DNA from: Bog-1198 sp963727045
GTDB lineage: Bacteria; Pseudomonadota; Gammaproteobacteria; Steroidobacterales; Steroidobacteraceae
NCBI GenBank assembly: GCA_963727045.1
Contig: CAVSES010000001.1
Coordinates: 558,001 to 622,000, forward strand
Length of the DNA: 64,000 bases
Direction of reading: 5' to 3'
Made by a program: the position numbers and the translations under genes. Shown in pieces: positions 18,135 through 26,239 of the stretch (positions within the stretch are counted from its first letter, which is position 1; every line of letters starts with the position of its first letter). Under the pieces are notes generated by a model. The model searched no databases. It saw only the letters and a list, made by a program, of their open reading frames with translations, and had not been told where the DNA came from.

Positions 18135-19055
18135 GGGTGTTCGCTCACCAGCTTGACGAAAATGTCTTCGAGCGAACTTTGGTGCATTTGCAGGTCCTTG
18201 ACCGCGATCGACAACTCGCTCATCCGCTTGAGGAGGGTGGATATGTCGATGCTGTTTGCACTGTCGACGGTATACACGAGATCGTGGCCGTCGGCTTTGA
18301 GCTCGAGGCCCCATGAGAGAAGTTCGGGCGGAATCGTCCGCAGCGCGTCCTTGAGATGCAGGGTCAGCCGCTTCTTGCCGAGCTTTTTCATCAGTTCGTT
18401 CTTTTCCTCGACCAGAATCAGGGCGCCCTTGTTGATGACGCCTATCCGGTCGGCCATCTCCTCGGCTTCCTCGATGTAGTGGGTGGTCAGAATGATGGTG
18501 ACGCCGCGGTCGCGCAATCCCCGCACCAAGCGCCCACATGTCGCGGCGCAGTTCGACGTCGACTCCCGCGGTGGGCTCGTCGAGGAACAGAATCTCCGGT
18601 TCGTGGGAAAGAGCCTTCGCAATCATGACCCGCCGCTTCATGCCGCCGGACAGGGTCATGATCTTGCTGCCCCGCTTGTCCAGCAGGGACAAATCGCGAA
18701 GCAGGCCTTCAATGAACGCGGGATTCGGCGCACGACCGAACAGTCCGCGGCTGAACGACACCGTCGCCCAGACGGTTTCGAACGCGTCGGTGCTCAATTC
18801 CTGCGGCACCAATCCGATCTTGGTGCGCGCCGCCCGGTAGTCGCGCACGATGTCGTGGCCGTCGGCAGTCACCGTGCCGCCGCTGGCGGTGACGATTCCG
18901 CAAATGATGTTGATCAGCGTGGTCTTGCCCGCGCCATTCGGGCCGAGCAGGGCGAAGATTTCGCCCTTGTCGATCTCGAGGTCGATCGGCTTCAAGGCCT
19001 GCACGCCGGAAGCGTACGACTTGGCGACGTTGCGGATGGAGATTACCGGATTCAT
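18131..19055 (-). pseudogene. ABC transporter ATPase (YadG-like), interrupted by one frameshift
   Basis: The start at 19055 gives a full nucleotide-binding domain: Walker A GPNGAGKTT (about residues 38-46), Q-loop VPQELSTDAF, signature LSGGMKRR and Walker B ILFLDEPTAGVD. After RRDMWAL the frame is lost. In the +1 frame it continues VRGLRDRGVTIILTTHYIEE to the TGA at 18131. One extra T in GCGCTTGGTGCG (about 18535) accounts for the shift. Joined, it is about 307 residues, normal for the YadG group. It overlaps the permease start by four bases. Confidence 0.88.
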
Positions 19056-19082
19056 GGCTGTCTCAAGTGCGCAGCCGCAGCT

Positions 19083-20115
19083 TCAGGTATTTGCGATGCG
19101 TTTCACGAGCGCGCGGGTGTACTCCGCCGTGCTGCTGTTCCCGCCCAAATCACCGGTTCTCACCTTGTCCAGGTTGAGCGTCTGGTCGACGGCGGTGCGC
19201 AGGCGCGCGGCCATATGCGGCAGATGACAATGTTCGAGCATCATGGCCGCCGCCAGCATGAGCGCGGTCGGATTCGCCACTCCTTTCCCGGCGATGTCAG
19301 GCGCGGACCCATGCACCGCTTCGAAAATCGCCGCATCGGCGCCGATGTTCGCGCCGGGAGTCATTCCCAGCCCTCCCACGAGACCCGCAACCAGGTCCGA
19401 CAGGATGTCGCCGAAGAGATTGGTGGTCACCAGCATGTCGAATTGCCATGGGTTGAGCACGAGTTTCATGGCGCAGGCATCGATGATGACCGTCTCCAGC
19501 GCGAAGCGGCCCTTGTATCTGCTCTCGTACAGTTCCTGGCCGGCCTCCAGGAAGATCCCGGTCAGGATCTTCATGATGTTGGCCTTGTGCACGATCGTCA
19601 CCTTCTTCCGGCCCGTGGCGACTGCATGCTCGAATGCGAACTCCAGCAGGCGGCGGCTGCCCTTGGCGCGTGTTCACTCCCGAGGCCATGGCCACCGCAT
19701 GGGGATCGTCGTCGATCTGAATGTAATATTCATGGCCGAGATACAGACCCTCCAGATTCTCGCGCACGACCACCAGGTCGATGTTGTCGAAGCGTCCGCC
19801 GGGAATCAACGTACGCGCAGGGCGCAGGTTCGCGAACAGCTTGAACTCCTCCCGCAGGCGCACGTTGGAGGATCGGTAACCGCCGCCCGACGGCGTCTCG
19901 AGCGGACCCTTCAGGGCGAGCCGAGTCCGCTTGATGCTCTCGATGGTCTTGGGCGGCAGGGGATCGCCCGCGGATTTGACGGCGCCGAGGCCTGCGATCT
20001 GCGTGTCCCATTCGAAAGGCGCACCGAGCGCCTCGAGGACCGCGAGCGTCGCCTCGACGATTTCGGGACCGATCCCGTCGCCCGGGATCAGAGTGGCTGG
20101 GATTGATTGCGGCAT
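19083..20115 (-). pseudogene. NAD-type isocitrate dehydrogenase (isocitrate/isopropylmalate family), one frameshift
   Basis: The start at 20115 reads ATLIPGDGIGPEIVEATLAV and the substrate loop TPSGGGYRSSNVRLREEF, the pattern of NAD-dependent isocitrate dehydrogenases rather than LeuB. At about 19672, after SGVNTR, the frame shifts +1. It then continues KGSRRLLEFAFEHAVATGRK, VHKANIMK, the metal-site Asp in LVTTNLFGDILSD, and HGSAPDIAGKGVANP to the stop at 19083. One extra C in CGCCAAGG explains it. Joined length about 343 residues, normal. If it is the cell's only NAD-IDH, a sequence error is more likely than true loss. Confidence 0.82.
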
Positions 20116-20203
20116 CGGCGTTGACTCTCGAGTGAAGGAAGCATTTGATTAGGATACTCGAAGTGGCCGGGATTAGACTGCGCGCTGTTTCCGGAGGCTG
20201 CCA

Positions 20204-20743
20204 ATCACGACCGACGAAATCATTGCAGCGACCCGCCGCTGGCTGGAAAGATCCGTCATCGGCCTCAACCTGTGCCCGTTTGCCGAAGGCGTGTATCGCG
20301 GCGGCCGTGTGCGCTTTTGCGTGAGCGGTCAACGATCCGCTTCCCTGCTGCTGGACGAACTTCGCGCGGAGTTGACCGCCCTGCATGCGGCGGATCCCGC
20401 GCATTGCGAGACGACTCTGCTGATCCATCCGTGGGTTTTGACGGATTTCATCGAGTACAATGATTTTCTGGAGGTGTGCGAGACGACCATCGCCGATCTC
20501 GGCCTGGAGGGCGACCTGCAGGTCGCCAGCTTCCATCCCGGGTATCAGTTTGCGGGCACCGAGCCCCAAGACATCGAGAACTATACCAACCGCTCCCCGT
20601 ACCCGATGCTGCATCTGCTGCGCGAAGCCAGCATCGATCGCGCCGTCGCCGCCGTGCCCGACACGGATGAGATCTATCGCCGAAACATCCGCACGCTGCG
20701 CACCTTGGGGCACGCGGGGTGGCAGCGGCTATGGCGCGACTAG
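20204..20743 (+). CDS. DUF1415 protein with an apparent ATC start codon
   Basis: The family normally begins M-(T/S)-x-(D/E)-x-I-I-A-A-T-R-R-W-L-E. Here the sequence reads ITTDEIIAATRRWLERSVIG, with the codon ATC (20204) where ATG is expected. A perfect GGAGG lies 6 bases upstream (20193-20197). The next standard start (GTG 20291) would delete the conserved IGLNLCPFAEGV. The rest is intact (LIHPWVLTDFIEYNDFLEV, FHPGYQFAGTEPQDIENYTN, NRSPYPMLHLLRE), 179 residues. Function of the family is unknown. Its 3' end overlaps the convergent GNAT gene by 15 bp. Confidence 0.75.
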   Translation: MTTDEIIAATRRWLERSVIGLNLCPFAEGVYRGGRVRFCVSGQRSASLLLDELRAELTALHAADPAHCETTLLIHPWVLTDFIEYNDFLEVCETTIADLGLEGDLQVASFHPGYQFAGTEPQDIENYTNRSPYPMLHLLREASIDRAVAAVPDTDEIYRRNIRTLRTLGHAGWQRLWRD

Positions 20744-21262
20744 CTCCTTTTGCATGGGAACGAATTCAATGCTCTCGCCGTTTCCGACATCGAAACGCAC
20801 CATGGTGCCCCCGGCATAACCGCGGGCAGCGTAGAGTTTGACGCCCGTCAGCGTCGCCATGAGTTCGACCCGGGAGAATCCCCGTGCGCGCGCCTCACGT
20901 TCGCAGCGTTCGAGCAGCAGCGAGCCGATGCCGCGACGGGCGAAGGCCGGATCCACGAAGAAGGCGCGAATTTTCGCGGCTTGCGTCCGAGGGTCCAGCA
21001 TCGAGGAATCGCGATCCTCTCGCGCATCGCCGCCGAAGAGGGTGGACCTGAAGCTCCAGCCGCCGCAGCCGGTCAATCGACCGTCCTGTTCGGCCACGAA
21101 GTAGGTCCGATCGGCCAACAGTTGCGTGTCGACGCCGAAGGCGCCGCGCAGGGCGCCTTCGATTTGAGAAGACCGGTAGTGCGGTGCACCCAAGGATCGG
21201 GCCGATCGCGCGATCAGCGCTTCGATGCGCGGAACGTCGTCGAGCGCGGCCAGGCGCAGCAA
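20729..21262 (-). CDS. GNAT-family N-acetyltransferase
   Basis: 177 residues from a TTG at 21262. It has the acetyl-CoA binding core: FFVDPAFARRGIGSLLLERC (motif A, with R/Q-x-x-G-x-G/A as RRGIG, about 117-121), followed by ARARGFSRVELMATLTGVKLYAARGYAG (motif B). The first strand TYFVAEQDGRLTGCGGW is also typical. Cytoplasmic; acceptor unknown. The TauE/SafE gene ends 13 bp before this start on the same strand, so the pair is probably cotranscribed. Confidence 0.88.
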   Translation of the reverse strand: MLRLAALDDVPRIEALIARSARSLGAPHYRSSQIEGALRGAFGVDTQLLADRTYFVAEQDGRLTGCGGWSFRSTLFGGDAREDRDSSMLDPRTQAAKIRAFFVDPAFARRGIGSLLLERCEREARARGFSRVELMATLTGVKLYAARGYAGGTMVRFDVGNGESIEFVPMQKELVAP

Positions 21263-21275
21263 TCAGGAGCCCCGC

Positions 21276-22166
21276 TCAAGCATCCCGCGCGAGCCGCGCT
21301 GGCTCCCTGTTCTCGCGGGCCGCCGATCGCAGCATGGCGAATGCCGCATAGGCGATGACGACGATCACGAGCCAGCGCAGCGCGATCAGCGGCAGGCTCT
21401 TGACGATGTAGGCCGCGACCAGCACGCCGACCACTCCGCCGAAGGCGAGACCGAGAGACGGACCCCAGGCGAACTTGCCGGTCTGGAAGAACCGCAGGCT
21501 CGCCACGGGCTGCAGCAACGCACAGGCGCCCATCATGATGGGGAACGCCGCGAGCGGGTGCATTCCGAGGAGCGCGAGCGTGATCATGCAGGGTGCATAG
21601 AGCCCGATACCCGCGCTCATGAGTGCCCCGAATATGAAATTGATGGAGACGGCGAATATGAATTTCCAGCCGCTCAAGGCCATGGCGGTGCCGCCGCCCG
21701 GCAGCGCACCCAGATTGATGGCGGTGAACACCGTGCCGGCGATCACCAAGGCGACGCCCATGGTGATTTGGATCGCGCGCCTCGGCAATCTCGCAACCAC
21801 GCCTGCGCCGAGCCACGCGCCTGCCGCCGCGCTGCCGACCACGGTGACCAACAGCAGCGGGTCGACCACGATGGCCGTGACAAAAATCAATGCTTCGGCG
21901 GTGGCCGCCGGCGTATGTCCGACATTCAACGTGCCGGGAATCAATTCATCCGGCACGATGCGGCGCAATTTATATATCGCCGTGGTCGGTGCAAACGAGC
22001 CGATCCCCAGAGTGTCGAAGAAATCCGTGACGAAACCGATGACGAGTTCGACGGGATTCGGCCATCGCACCGTCGTGCTGCGCCGCGCCGCTCGGACGGC
22101 GCCGATGACGAAGGCAAGGCCGGCCAATCCGATGGCGACATAAAAGACGAGCAGGGCGGCGTTCAT
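21276..22166 (-). CDS. TauE/SafE-family sulphite/anion exporter-like permease
   Basis: 296 residues from the ATG at 22166; a GTG two codons earlier is in frame. Eight predicted helices, beginning LLVFYVAIGLAGLAFVIGAV, with the family's internal duplication. The two halves carry GAWLGAGVVARLPRRAIQ and GVVGVLVAAYIVKSLPL, the G-x-x-x-G...LP pattern of TauE. It exports or imports small sulphur-containing or organic anions in characterised members; the substrate here is unknown. It is divergent from the amine-dehydrogenase operon, whose first gene starts 144 bp away. Confidence 0.9.
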   Translation of the reverse strand: MNAALLVFYVAIGLAGLAFVIGAVRAARRSTTVRWPNPVELVIGFVTDFFDTLGIGSFAPTTAIYKLRRIVPDELIPGTLNVGHTPAATAEALIFVTAIVVDPLLLVTVVGSAAAGAWLGAGVVARLPRRAIQITMGVALVIAGTVFTAINLGALPGGGTAMALSGWKFIFAVSINFIFGALMSAGIGLYAPCMITLALLGMHPLAAFPIMMGACALLQPVASLRFFQTGKFAWGPSLGLAFGGVVGVLVAAYIVKSLPLIALRWLVIVVIAYAAFAMLRSAARENREPARLARDA

Positions 22167-22309
22167 GCGCACAATATACCTGGTGGCGCCCGCGAAAAAC
22201 CGCGCGGCGGGTAACAGTATTCAGTTCGCGGCCGTTCACGTACACTGGATCTCAAAGGCGACCAGCCTCAATGAAACTGCGTCGACAGTGCGAACAGGGG
22301 CCTTAAGAA

Positions 22310-23476
22310 ATGAGAACAGGTATTTTTCGGGCGATGCCGATGTGTATGGTGTGTGCGGCCAGTGCGCTGGGACTCGCTGCGGCGGCCCGCGCGGCGGCCG
22401 AATTTCCCAATCCGCTGCCCGCCGAGACCATCCCCAAGGTCGAAACCCTGCCCGCCAAATATCCGACGGCCTGGAGCTTTCTCAACTACTCCGGCGATCG
22501 CATCGAGCTGCGCAACGTCGGCGGCGACAGCCGCGAGGTGAAGGGCCAGCTTCAGGCGCGCGATTCCGCCACGCTCTTGGTGCCCGACAAGCGGCCGGAG
22601 CTGTACGTGGCGGACACGGTTTGGTCGCGCGGTTCGCGCGGCGCGCGCACCGATTTCATCACCATCTACGACACGCATACCCTCAATGCGATCGGGGAGA
22701 TTGTGCTGCCCGGCGCCAAGCGCGCGCTGATCACGGCCATGGAGGGACTGATCGCATTTACCGACGATCAGCGCATGGCCCTGGTATTCAACTTCACCCC
22801 CGCCTCTTCGGTGACGACGGTCGATCTCGTGAAGCGTCAAGTGCTCGGCGAAGTTGAAATTCCGGGCTGTTCGCTCGTGTACCCGTCGGGCACCCGCGGG
22901 TTTTCGACCCTGTGCTCGAGCGGCACGATGTTGACGGTGCGTCTCGACGCGAATGGCGCCGTGGCCGGCCGGAGCGAGACCAAGCCGTTCAATCCGCTGG
23001 ACACCGACCCCTTGTTCACCGCCTCGGCGCTGGTCGGCGGCATACGTTATTTCCCGAGTCTGCATGGCCGCGTCCAACCGATCGATATGCGGGGAGACGA
23101 GGTCAAGGTGCTGCCGGATTGGCCGTTGGTCCCGCCCGCCGACCAGGCTGGCGACTGGCGTCCGAGCGGCTGGCAGGTCGTGACGGGCGATGATCAAAAG
23201 CTTCTGTACGTGCTGATGCAGCCGCAGGCGCACGAGGGCACCCACAAGGATCCTGCAACCGAAGTATGGGTGTACAACACGGCCACCAAGGCGCGCGTCA
23301 AGCGCCTGCGCCTTGCGCGACCGGGCTCCTCGATTGCGCTGACGCACGGCGCCGAGCAGCTGTTGCTGGTACAGGCGGGCGAGCGCCTCGACGTCTATGA
23401 GCCGGGCGGGGGCCTGGTGCGCAGCTTGGATTTGCCGGGGTTTCGCACCCGCATGCAAATCGAACCCGTGCGTTGA
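22310..23476 (+). CDS. mauB: TTQ amine dehydrogenase, large (beta-propeller) subunit, MauB/AauB-like
   Basis: 388 residues. A signal peptide (CMVCAASALGLAAAARAA) is followed by a seven-bladed propeller of the methylamine/aromatic amine dehydrogenase heavy-chain family: LYVADTVWSRGSRGARTDFI, DTHTLNAIGEIVLPG, and LVQAGERLDVYEPGGGLVRS at the end. It sits in the periplasm as (alpha-beta)2 with the TTQ-bearing small subunit, encoded by the fourth gene of the operon. The methylamine versus aromatic amine preference cannot be read from the sequence. The stop overlaps the next start (TGATG). A weak promoter-like TACACT lies at 22239-22244. Confidence 0.9.
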   Translation: MRTGIFRAMPMCMVCAASALGLAAAARAAAEFPNPLPAETIPKVETLPAKYPTAWSFLNYSGDRIELRNVGGDSREVKGQLQARDSATLLVPDKRPELYVADTVWSRGSRGARTDFITIYDTHTLNAIGEIVLPGAKRALITAMEGLIAFTDDQRMALVFNFTPASSVTTVDLVKRQVLGEVEIPGCSLVYPSGTRGFSTLCSSGTMLTVRLDANGAVAGRSETKPFNPLDTDPLFTASALVGGIRYFPSLHGRVQPIDMRGDEVKVLPDWPLVPPADQAGDWRPSGWQVVTGDDQKLLYVLMQPQAHEGTHKDPATEVWVYNTATKARVKRLRLARPGSSIALTHGAEQLLLVQAGERLDVYEPGGGLVRSLDLPGFRTRMQIEPVR

Positions 23477-24030
23477 TGAACATGGCCGCGTCGGGGTCCG
23501 AAGTCGTAGAGTGCCTGATCGTGCAGCTCACCGCGTTCCTGGCGGCGCTCCTGCTGGCGTCCGGCCTGCATAAATTGATCAGGTTCGACCGACTTCGAGC
23601 GGTGGTGCGGGAATTCGCCGAAGTGCCGGGCGGCCTCGCCTCAACCGCAGTGGCGGCGGCGGCGGCGGCCGAGCTGCTCGCCGCCATATTGCTGTGGACG
23701 CCGCCTTTCCGTGCGGCAGGCGCAGCCCTTGCGGTACTTATTTGGGGCGGTTATCTCGTGCTCATTCTGCGTTCCATCGCGCACGGAAGGCGCGCGGTGG
23801 ACTGCGGCTGCAGCTTCGGACCGGCGCACCGCCCGCTGGGTGCGTATCAGGTGGTTCGCAATTCGGCATTGACCGGCGCGGCGATGCTGGTGGCGGCGGG
23901 TGCCGCGGCATTCCCGACGGGTCCCGTGGAGGGCTCGCAGATTCTCGCCGGCGCCGCGCTGCTCGCCCTGTACTTCGCGCTCGATCAGGCGATGGCCTTG
24001 ATGCCGCCGCGAGCCGGAGATCTTCTGTGA
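23476..24030 (+). CDS. mauE: MauE-like membrane protein for amine dehydrogenase maturation
   Basis: 184 residues from the ATG at 23476, overlapping the large-subunit stop by one base. Four to five membrane helices (LTAFLAALLLASGLHKLI, AAAAELLAAILLW, LAVLIWGGYLVLIL and a C-terminal LAGAALLALYFALDQAM) and the conserved cytoplasm/periplasm-face motif VDCGCSFGPAHRP (about residues 112-124). MauE works with MauD in transport/disulphide formation of the small subunit in known mau and aau clusters. The gene order mauB-mauE-mauD-mauA here is the classic one. Confidence 0.88.
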   Translation: MNMAASGSEVVECLIVQLTAFLAALLLASGLHKLIRFDRLRAVVREFAEVPGGLASTAVAAAAAAELLAAILLWTPPFRAAGAALAVLIWGGYLVLILRSIAHGRRAVDCGCSFGPAHRPLGAYQVVRNSALTGAAMLVAAGAAAFPTGPVEGSQILAGAALLALYFALDQAMALMPPRAGDLL

Positions 24031-24638
24031 GCTTCTTGGTCGCCTCGCAGATCATGTTGTGGGTCGGACTGCTCGTGCTCGCCATGGTGTGCATCGCGCT
24101 GGCGCGCCAGATCGGGGTGCTGCATCAACGCATCGCGCCTGCCGGCGCGTTGTCGCTGCGCCAGCCGCTCAAGCTCGGAGATCCCGCGCCCGAAATGGTG
24201 CTGCCCGGATTGGACGGCACTCCGGTGAATATCGGCGGAGTGCGCGCGGGCCGCAGTCAACTCCTGCTGTTCTTGTCGCCCAATTGCGCGGTGTGCGAGA
24301 CGTTGCTGCCGGCCCTGCGTTCAGCCCAGGGCGCCGAGCGCGGCTGGCTGGATGTCGTCCTCGCCAGCGACGGAGAACGCGATCCGCACGCATCATTCGT
24401 GCGCGAGAAGGGTCTCACCAAATTTCCATACGTGTTGTCCGAACATCTGGGCCGCAGCTACGGGGTCGCCAAGCTACCTTATGCGGTGCTGATCGATGAG
24501 GCGGGAAAGCTGTCATCAACCGGCCTCGTCAATACCCGCGAGCATTTGGAAAGTCTATTCATTGCCAAGGAAACGGGCGTCAGCAGCATTCAGCAGTTCC
24601 TCAGTCAAAGACCGAGGCATGCATCTTCGGGAGAATAA
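24027..24638 (+). CDS. mauD: MauD-like membrane-anchored thioredoxin for small-subunit disulphides
   Basis: 203 residues from the GTG at 24027, overlapping the mauE stop (GTGA). One N-terminal helix (QIMLWVGLLVLAMVCIALA) is followed by a periplasmic thioredoxin-like domain with LKLGDPAPEMVLPGLDG and the active site SPNCAVCETLLP (CxxC, about residues 91-94). The cis-Pro region reads GVAKLPYAVLID. The domain would form or isomerise the six disulphides of the small subunit. Tightly packed between mauE and mauA. Confidence 0.9.
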   Translation: MSFLVASQIMLWVGLLVLAMVCIALARQIGVLHQRIAPAGALSLRQPLKLGDPAPEMVLPGLDGTPVNIGGVRAGRSQLLLFLSPNCAVCETLLPALRSAQGAERGWLDVVLASDGERDPHASFVREKGLTKFPYVLSEHLGRSYGVAKLPYAVLIDEAGKLSSTGLVNTREHLESLFIAKETGVSSIQQFLSQRPRHASSGE

Positions 24639-24640
24639 GA

Positions 24641-25207
24641 GTGGCTCAATTCGATCATCTGGCGGAAAAAGTGTTGCGTGGGTTCGCGAGCCGCACCTCG
24701 CGGCGCAGTATGTTCAGCGTGCTCGGCGGTTTTCTCGCCGGTGCGGCCACGCTGCCTTTGTTGCCGGTGGCGCGTGCCGGTGAGAGTCAGGCGGACTCGT
24801 CCGCCGATCCGAATTCCGGCCTGCCTGCACCGCAGTCGACCGGCAACCCGCAGGATCCCGGCGATCCGACCAAGTGCGACTATTGGCGCTATTGCGCGAT
24901 CGACGGTTCGCTTTGTTCCTGCTACGGCGGAAGCCTCAATTCCTGTCCTCCCGGGACGGAGATGTCGCCGATCACGTGGATCGGCACCTGCCGCAATCCG
25001 GCAGACAAGCGCAACTACATCATTTCTTACAACGATTGCTGCGGAGGCGTGGCCTGGGGACGTTGCCAGTGTCAGAACAACCAAGGCGACCGGCCCGTCG
25101 TGCGTCCGCAGAACAACAACGAAGTCACGTGGTGCTTCGGCACCAAGAGCCAGTCGTACACTTGTTCGACGGCCATCATCCTGGGTGTGGCTATTGATCA
25201 GAAATAG
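24641..25207 (+). CDS. mauA: TTQ amine dehydrogenase small subunit, MauA/AauA-like
   Basis: 188 residues, GTG start 2 bp after mauD, with GGGAG upstream. A long leader carries a Tat-like SRRSMF motif and a hydrophobic stretch ending PVARA. The mature part holds the two tryptophans that form TTQ by family alignment, in SPITWIGTC and NEVTWCFG. The catalytic Asp is in ISYNDCCG. Exactly 12 cysteines are present, enough for the six disulphides. The extra Cys pair found in aromatic amine dehydrogenase is replaced by Tyr (CSCYGG) and Trp (VAWGRC), as in the 12-Cys methylamine type. Confidence 0.92.
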   Translation: MAQFDHLAEKVLRGFASRTSRRSMFSVLGGFLAGAATLPLLPVARAGESQADSSADPNSGLPAPQSTGNPQDPGDPTKCDYWRYCAIDGSLCSCYGGSLNSCPPGTEMSPITWIGTCRNPADKRNYIISYNDCCGGVAWGRCQCQNNQGDRPVVRPQNNNEVTWCFGTKSQSYTCSTAIILGVAIDQK

Positions 25208-25736
25208 CGCGCTGCAGCCGAAGGGGCGCGGAGCGCGGCCGGACCTTGCCGCCGCGGTGCTGGGTGCTGCGCTGCTCGCATCCGCTGTAGCGCTCTGCGG
25301 CGCGCCCGGCTATGCGGCCGAGCCCGCGGCGGCTGATGCGGGCGCGGCCGGTGCGGATGTATTCGCCAATCGCTGTGCCGTGTGCCACGGCCCGCAGGCG
25401 GCGGGCATCCCAGGGACTTTTCCGTCCCTGCACGAGCAGGTCGTTGCCTTTGCCAGGACGCCGGAAGGGCGCGACTACCTGGTGATGGTGGTCACCACCG
25501 GTCTCATGGGCACGCTCAAGGTCGGTGGCGTCGGCTACAACGGAGTCATGCCGGCGCAGTCCGGATTGAGCGAAGCGGAGGTTGCCGCGGTGCTGAGTTT
25601 CCTTGCGAGCGGCATGGACAAGAGCGAGTCGGCGGCCGCGGCGCTGTCGGCAAAGGACGTGACCGAGGCGCGCGCGCGGCATCCCGACCGGGCGGCGCAG
25701 AGCACCAGGGCACTGCGGCCGGCGACGGATCAATGA
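25194..25736 (+). CDS. Periplasmic monohaem cytochrome c, first of two
   Basis: About 180 residues from the TTG at 25194 (GTG at 25185 is an alternative); the start overlaps the mauA end. A signal peptide (AAAVLGAALLASAVALCG ... AAEPA) is followed by the haem site CAVCH (about residue 57) and a class I fold with PSLHEQVVAFARTPEGRDYL. The probable axial Met is in NGVMPAQSGLSEAEVA. Beyond about residue 145 a polar tail has no haem function. It is a good candidate for electron acceptor of the TTQ enzyme, because no amicyanin gene is present. Confidence 0.85.
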   Translation: MIRNSALQPKGRGARPDLAAAVLGAALLASAVALCGAPGYAAEPAAADAGAAGADVFANRCAVCHGPQAAGIPGTFPSLHEQVVAFARTPEGRDYLVMVVTTGLMGTLKVGGVGYNGVMPAQSGLSEAEVAAVLSFLASGMDKSESAAAALSAKDVTEARARHPDRAAQSTRALRPATDQ

Positions 25737-26239
25737 GCGGGGCGGCGCGCTGCATCGCTTCAACGGCAGCGATGCTGACAGCCCTCGCCATTTCGGTGCT
25801 GAGCGCCGCTTCGGGGATCGCGAACGCGCAAACCCCGGCGGCCGGCGCCGAGGGTTCCCCGGCCGGGGTCGGCAATCCACAGCGGGCGTGGCAGCACTGG
25901 ACGCTCAATTGCCAAGGCTGTCACCGTCCCGATGGCACGGGATCGTCGGCAACGGCGCCGAGTCTCGCGGGCACCGTGGCGCGCTTCCTGTCCGTGCCGG
26001 GAGGACGCGAGTACCTCGGCCGGGTGCCCGGGGTTGCGACCTCGGCGCTGTCGAGTGCGGATCTGTCCGAGGTGATGAATTGGATGCTGTGGCGCTTCGA
26101 CAAGGAGCACCTGCCGGCGGATTTCAAGCCGTACTCGGCGGAGGAAATCGCCCGGCTGCGGGGCGCGCCGCTGCGGCTGGAAGCGTCGCAAATGCGCGCG
26201 GAGCTGCTCAAAAAAGCGGATGAGTCCGGCGCGCCGTGA
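25733..26239 (+). CDS. Periplasmic monohaem cytochrome c-like protein, second of two
   Basis: 168 residues; the ATG overlaps the previous stop (ATGA). A signal peptide (AMLTALAISVLSAASGIANA) is followed by the haem site CQGCH (about residue 62) in WTLNCQGCHRPDGTG. The layout parallels the first cytochrome (VARFLSVPGGREYLGRVPG, SSADLSEVMNWML). The Met-containing MPA loop is replaced by VATSALSSADLSE, so the usual axial Met ligand is missing; nearby Met in EVMNWML might substitute. Its partner role (electron relay or sensor) is inferred only from position. It overlaps the molybdopterin gene by GTGA. Confidence 0.82.
   Translation: MSGAARCIASTAAMLTALAISVLSAASGIANAQTPAAGAEGSPAGVGNPQRAWQHWTLNCQGCHRPDGTGSSATAPSLAGTVARFLSVPGGREYLGRVPGVATSALSSADLSEVMNWMLWRFDKEHLPADFKPYSAEEIARLRGAPLRLEASQMRAELLKKADESGAP

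Noticed and set aside
15960..19680. Programmed +1 frameshifting of four genes
   Set aside because: The sites (CTTG, CTTG, CAAATT, CGCCAA) share no slippery or stop context; single-base homopolymer insertions are simpler.
24678..25193. Open frame extending the first cytochrome upstream across mauA
   Set aside because: Overlaps the whole TTQ subunit in another frame and lacks any signal peptide; the cytochrome begins near 25194.
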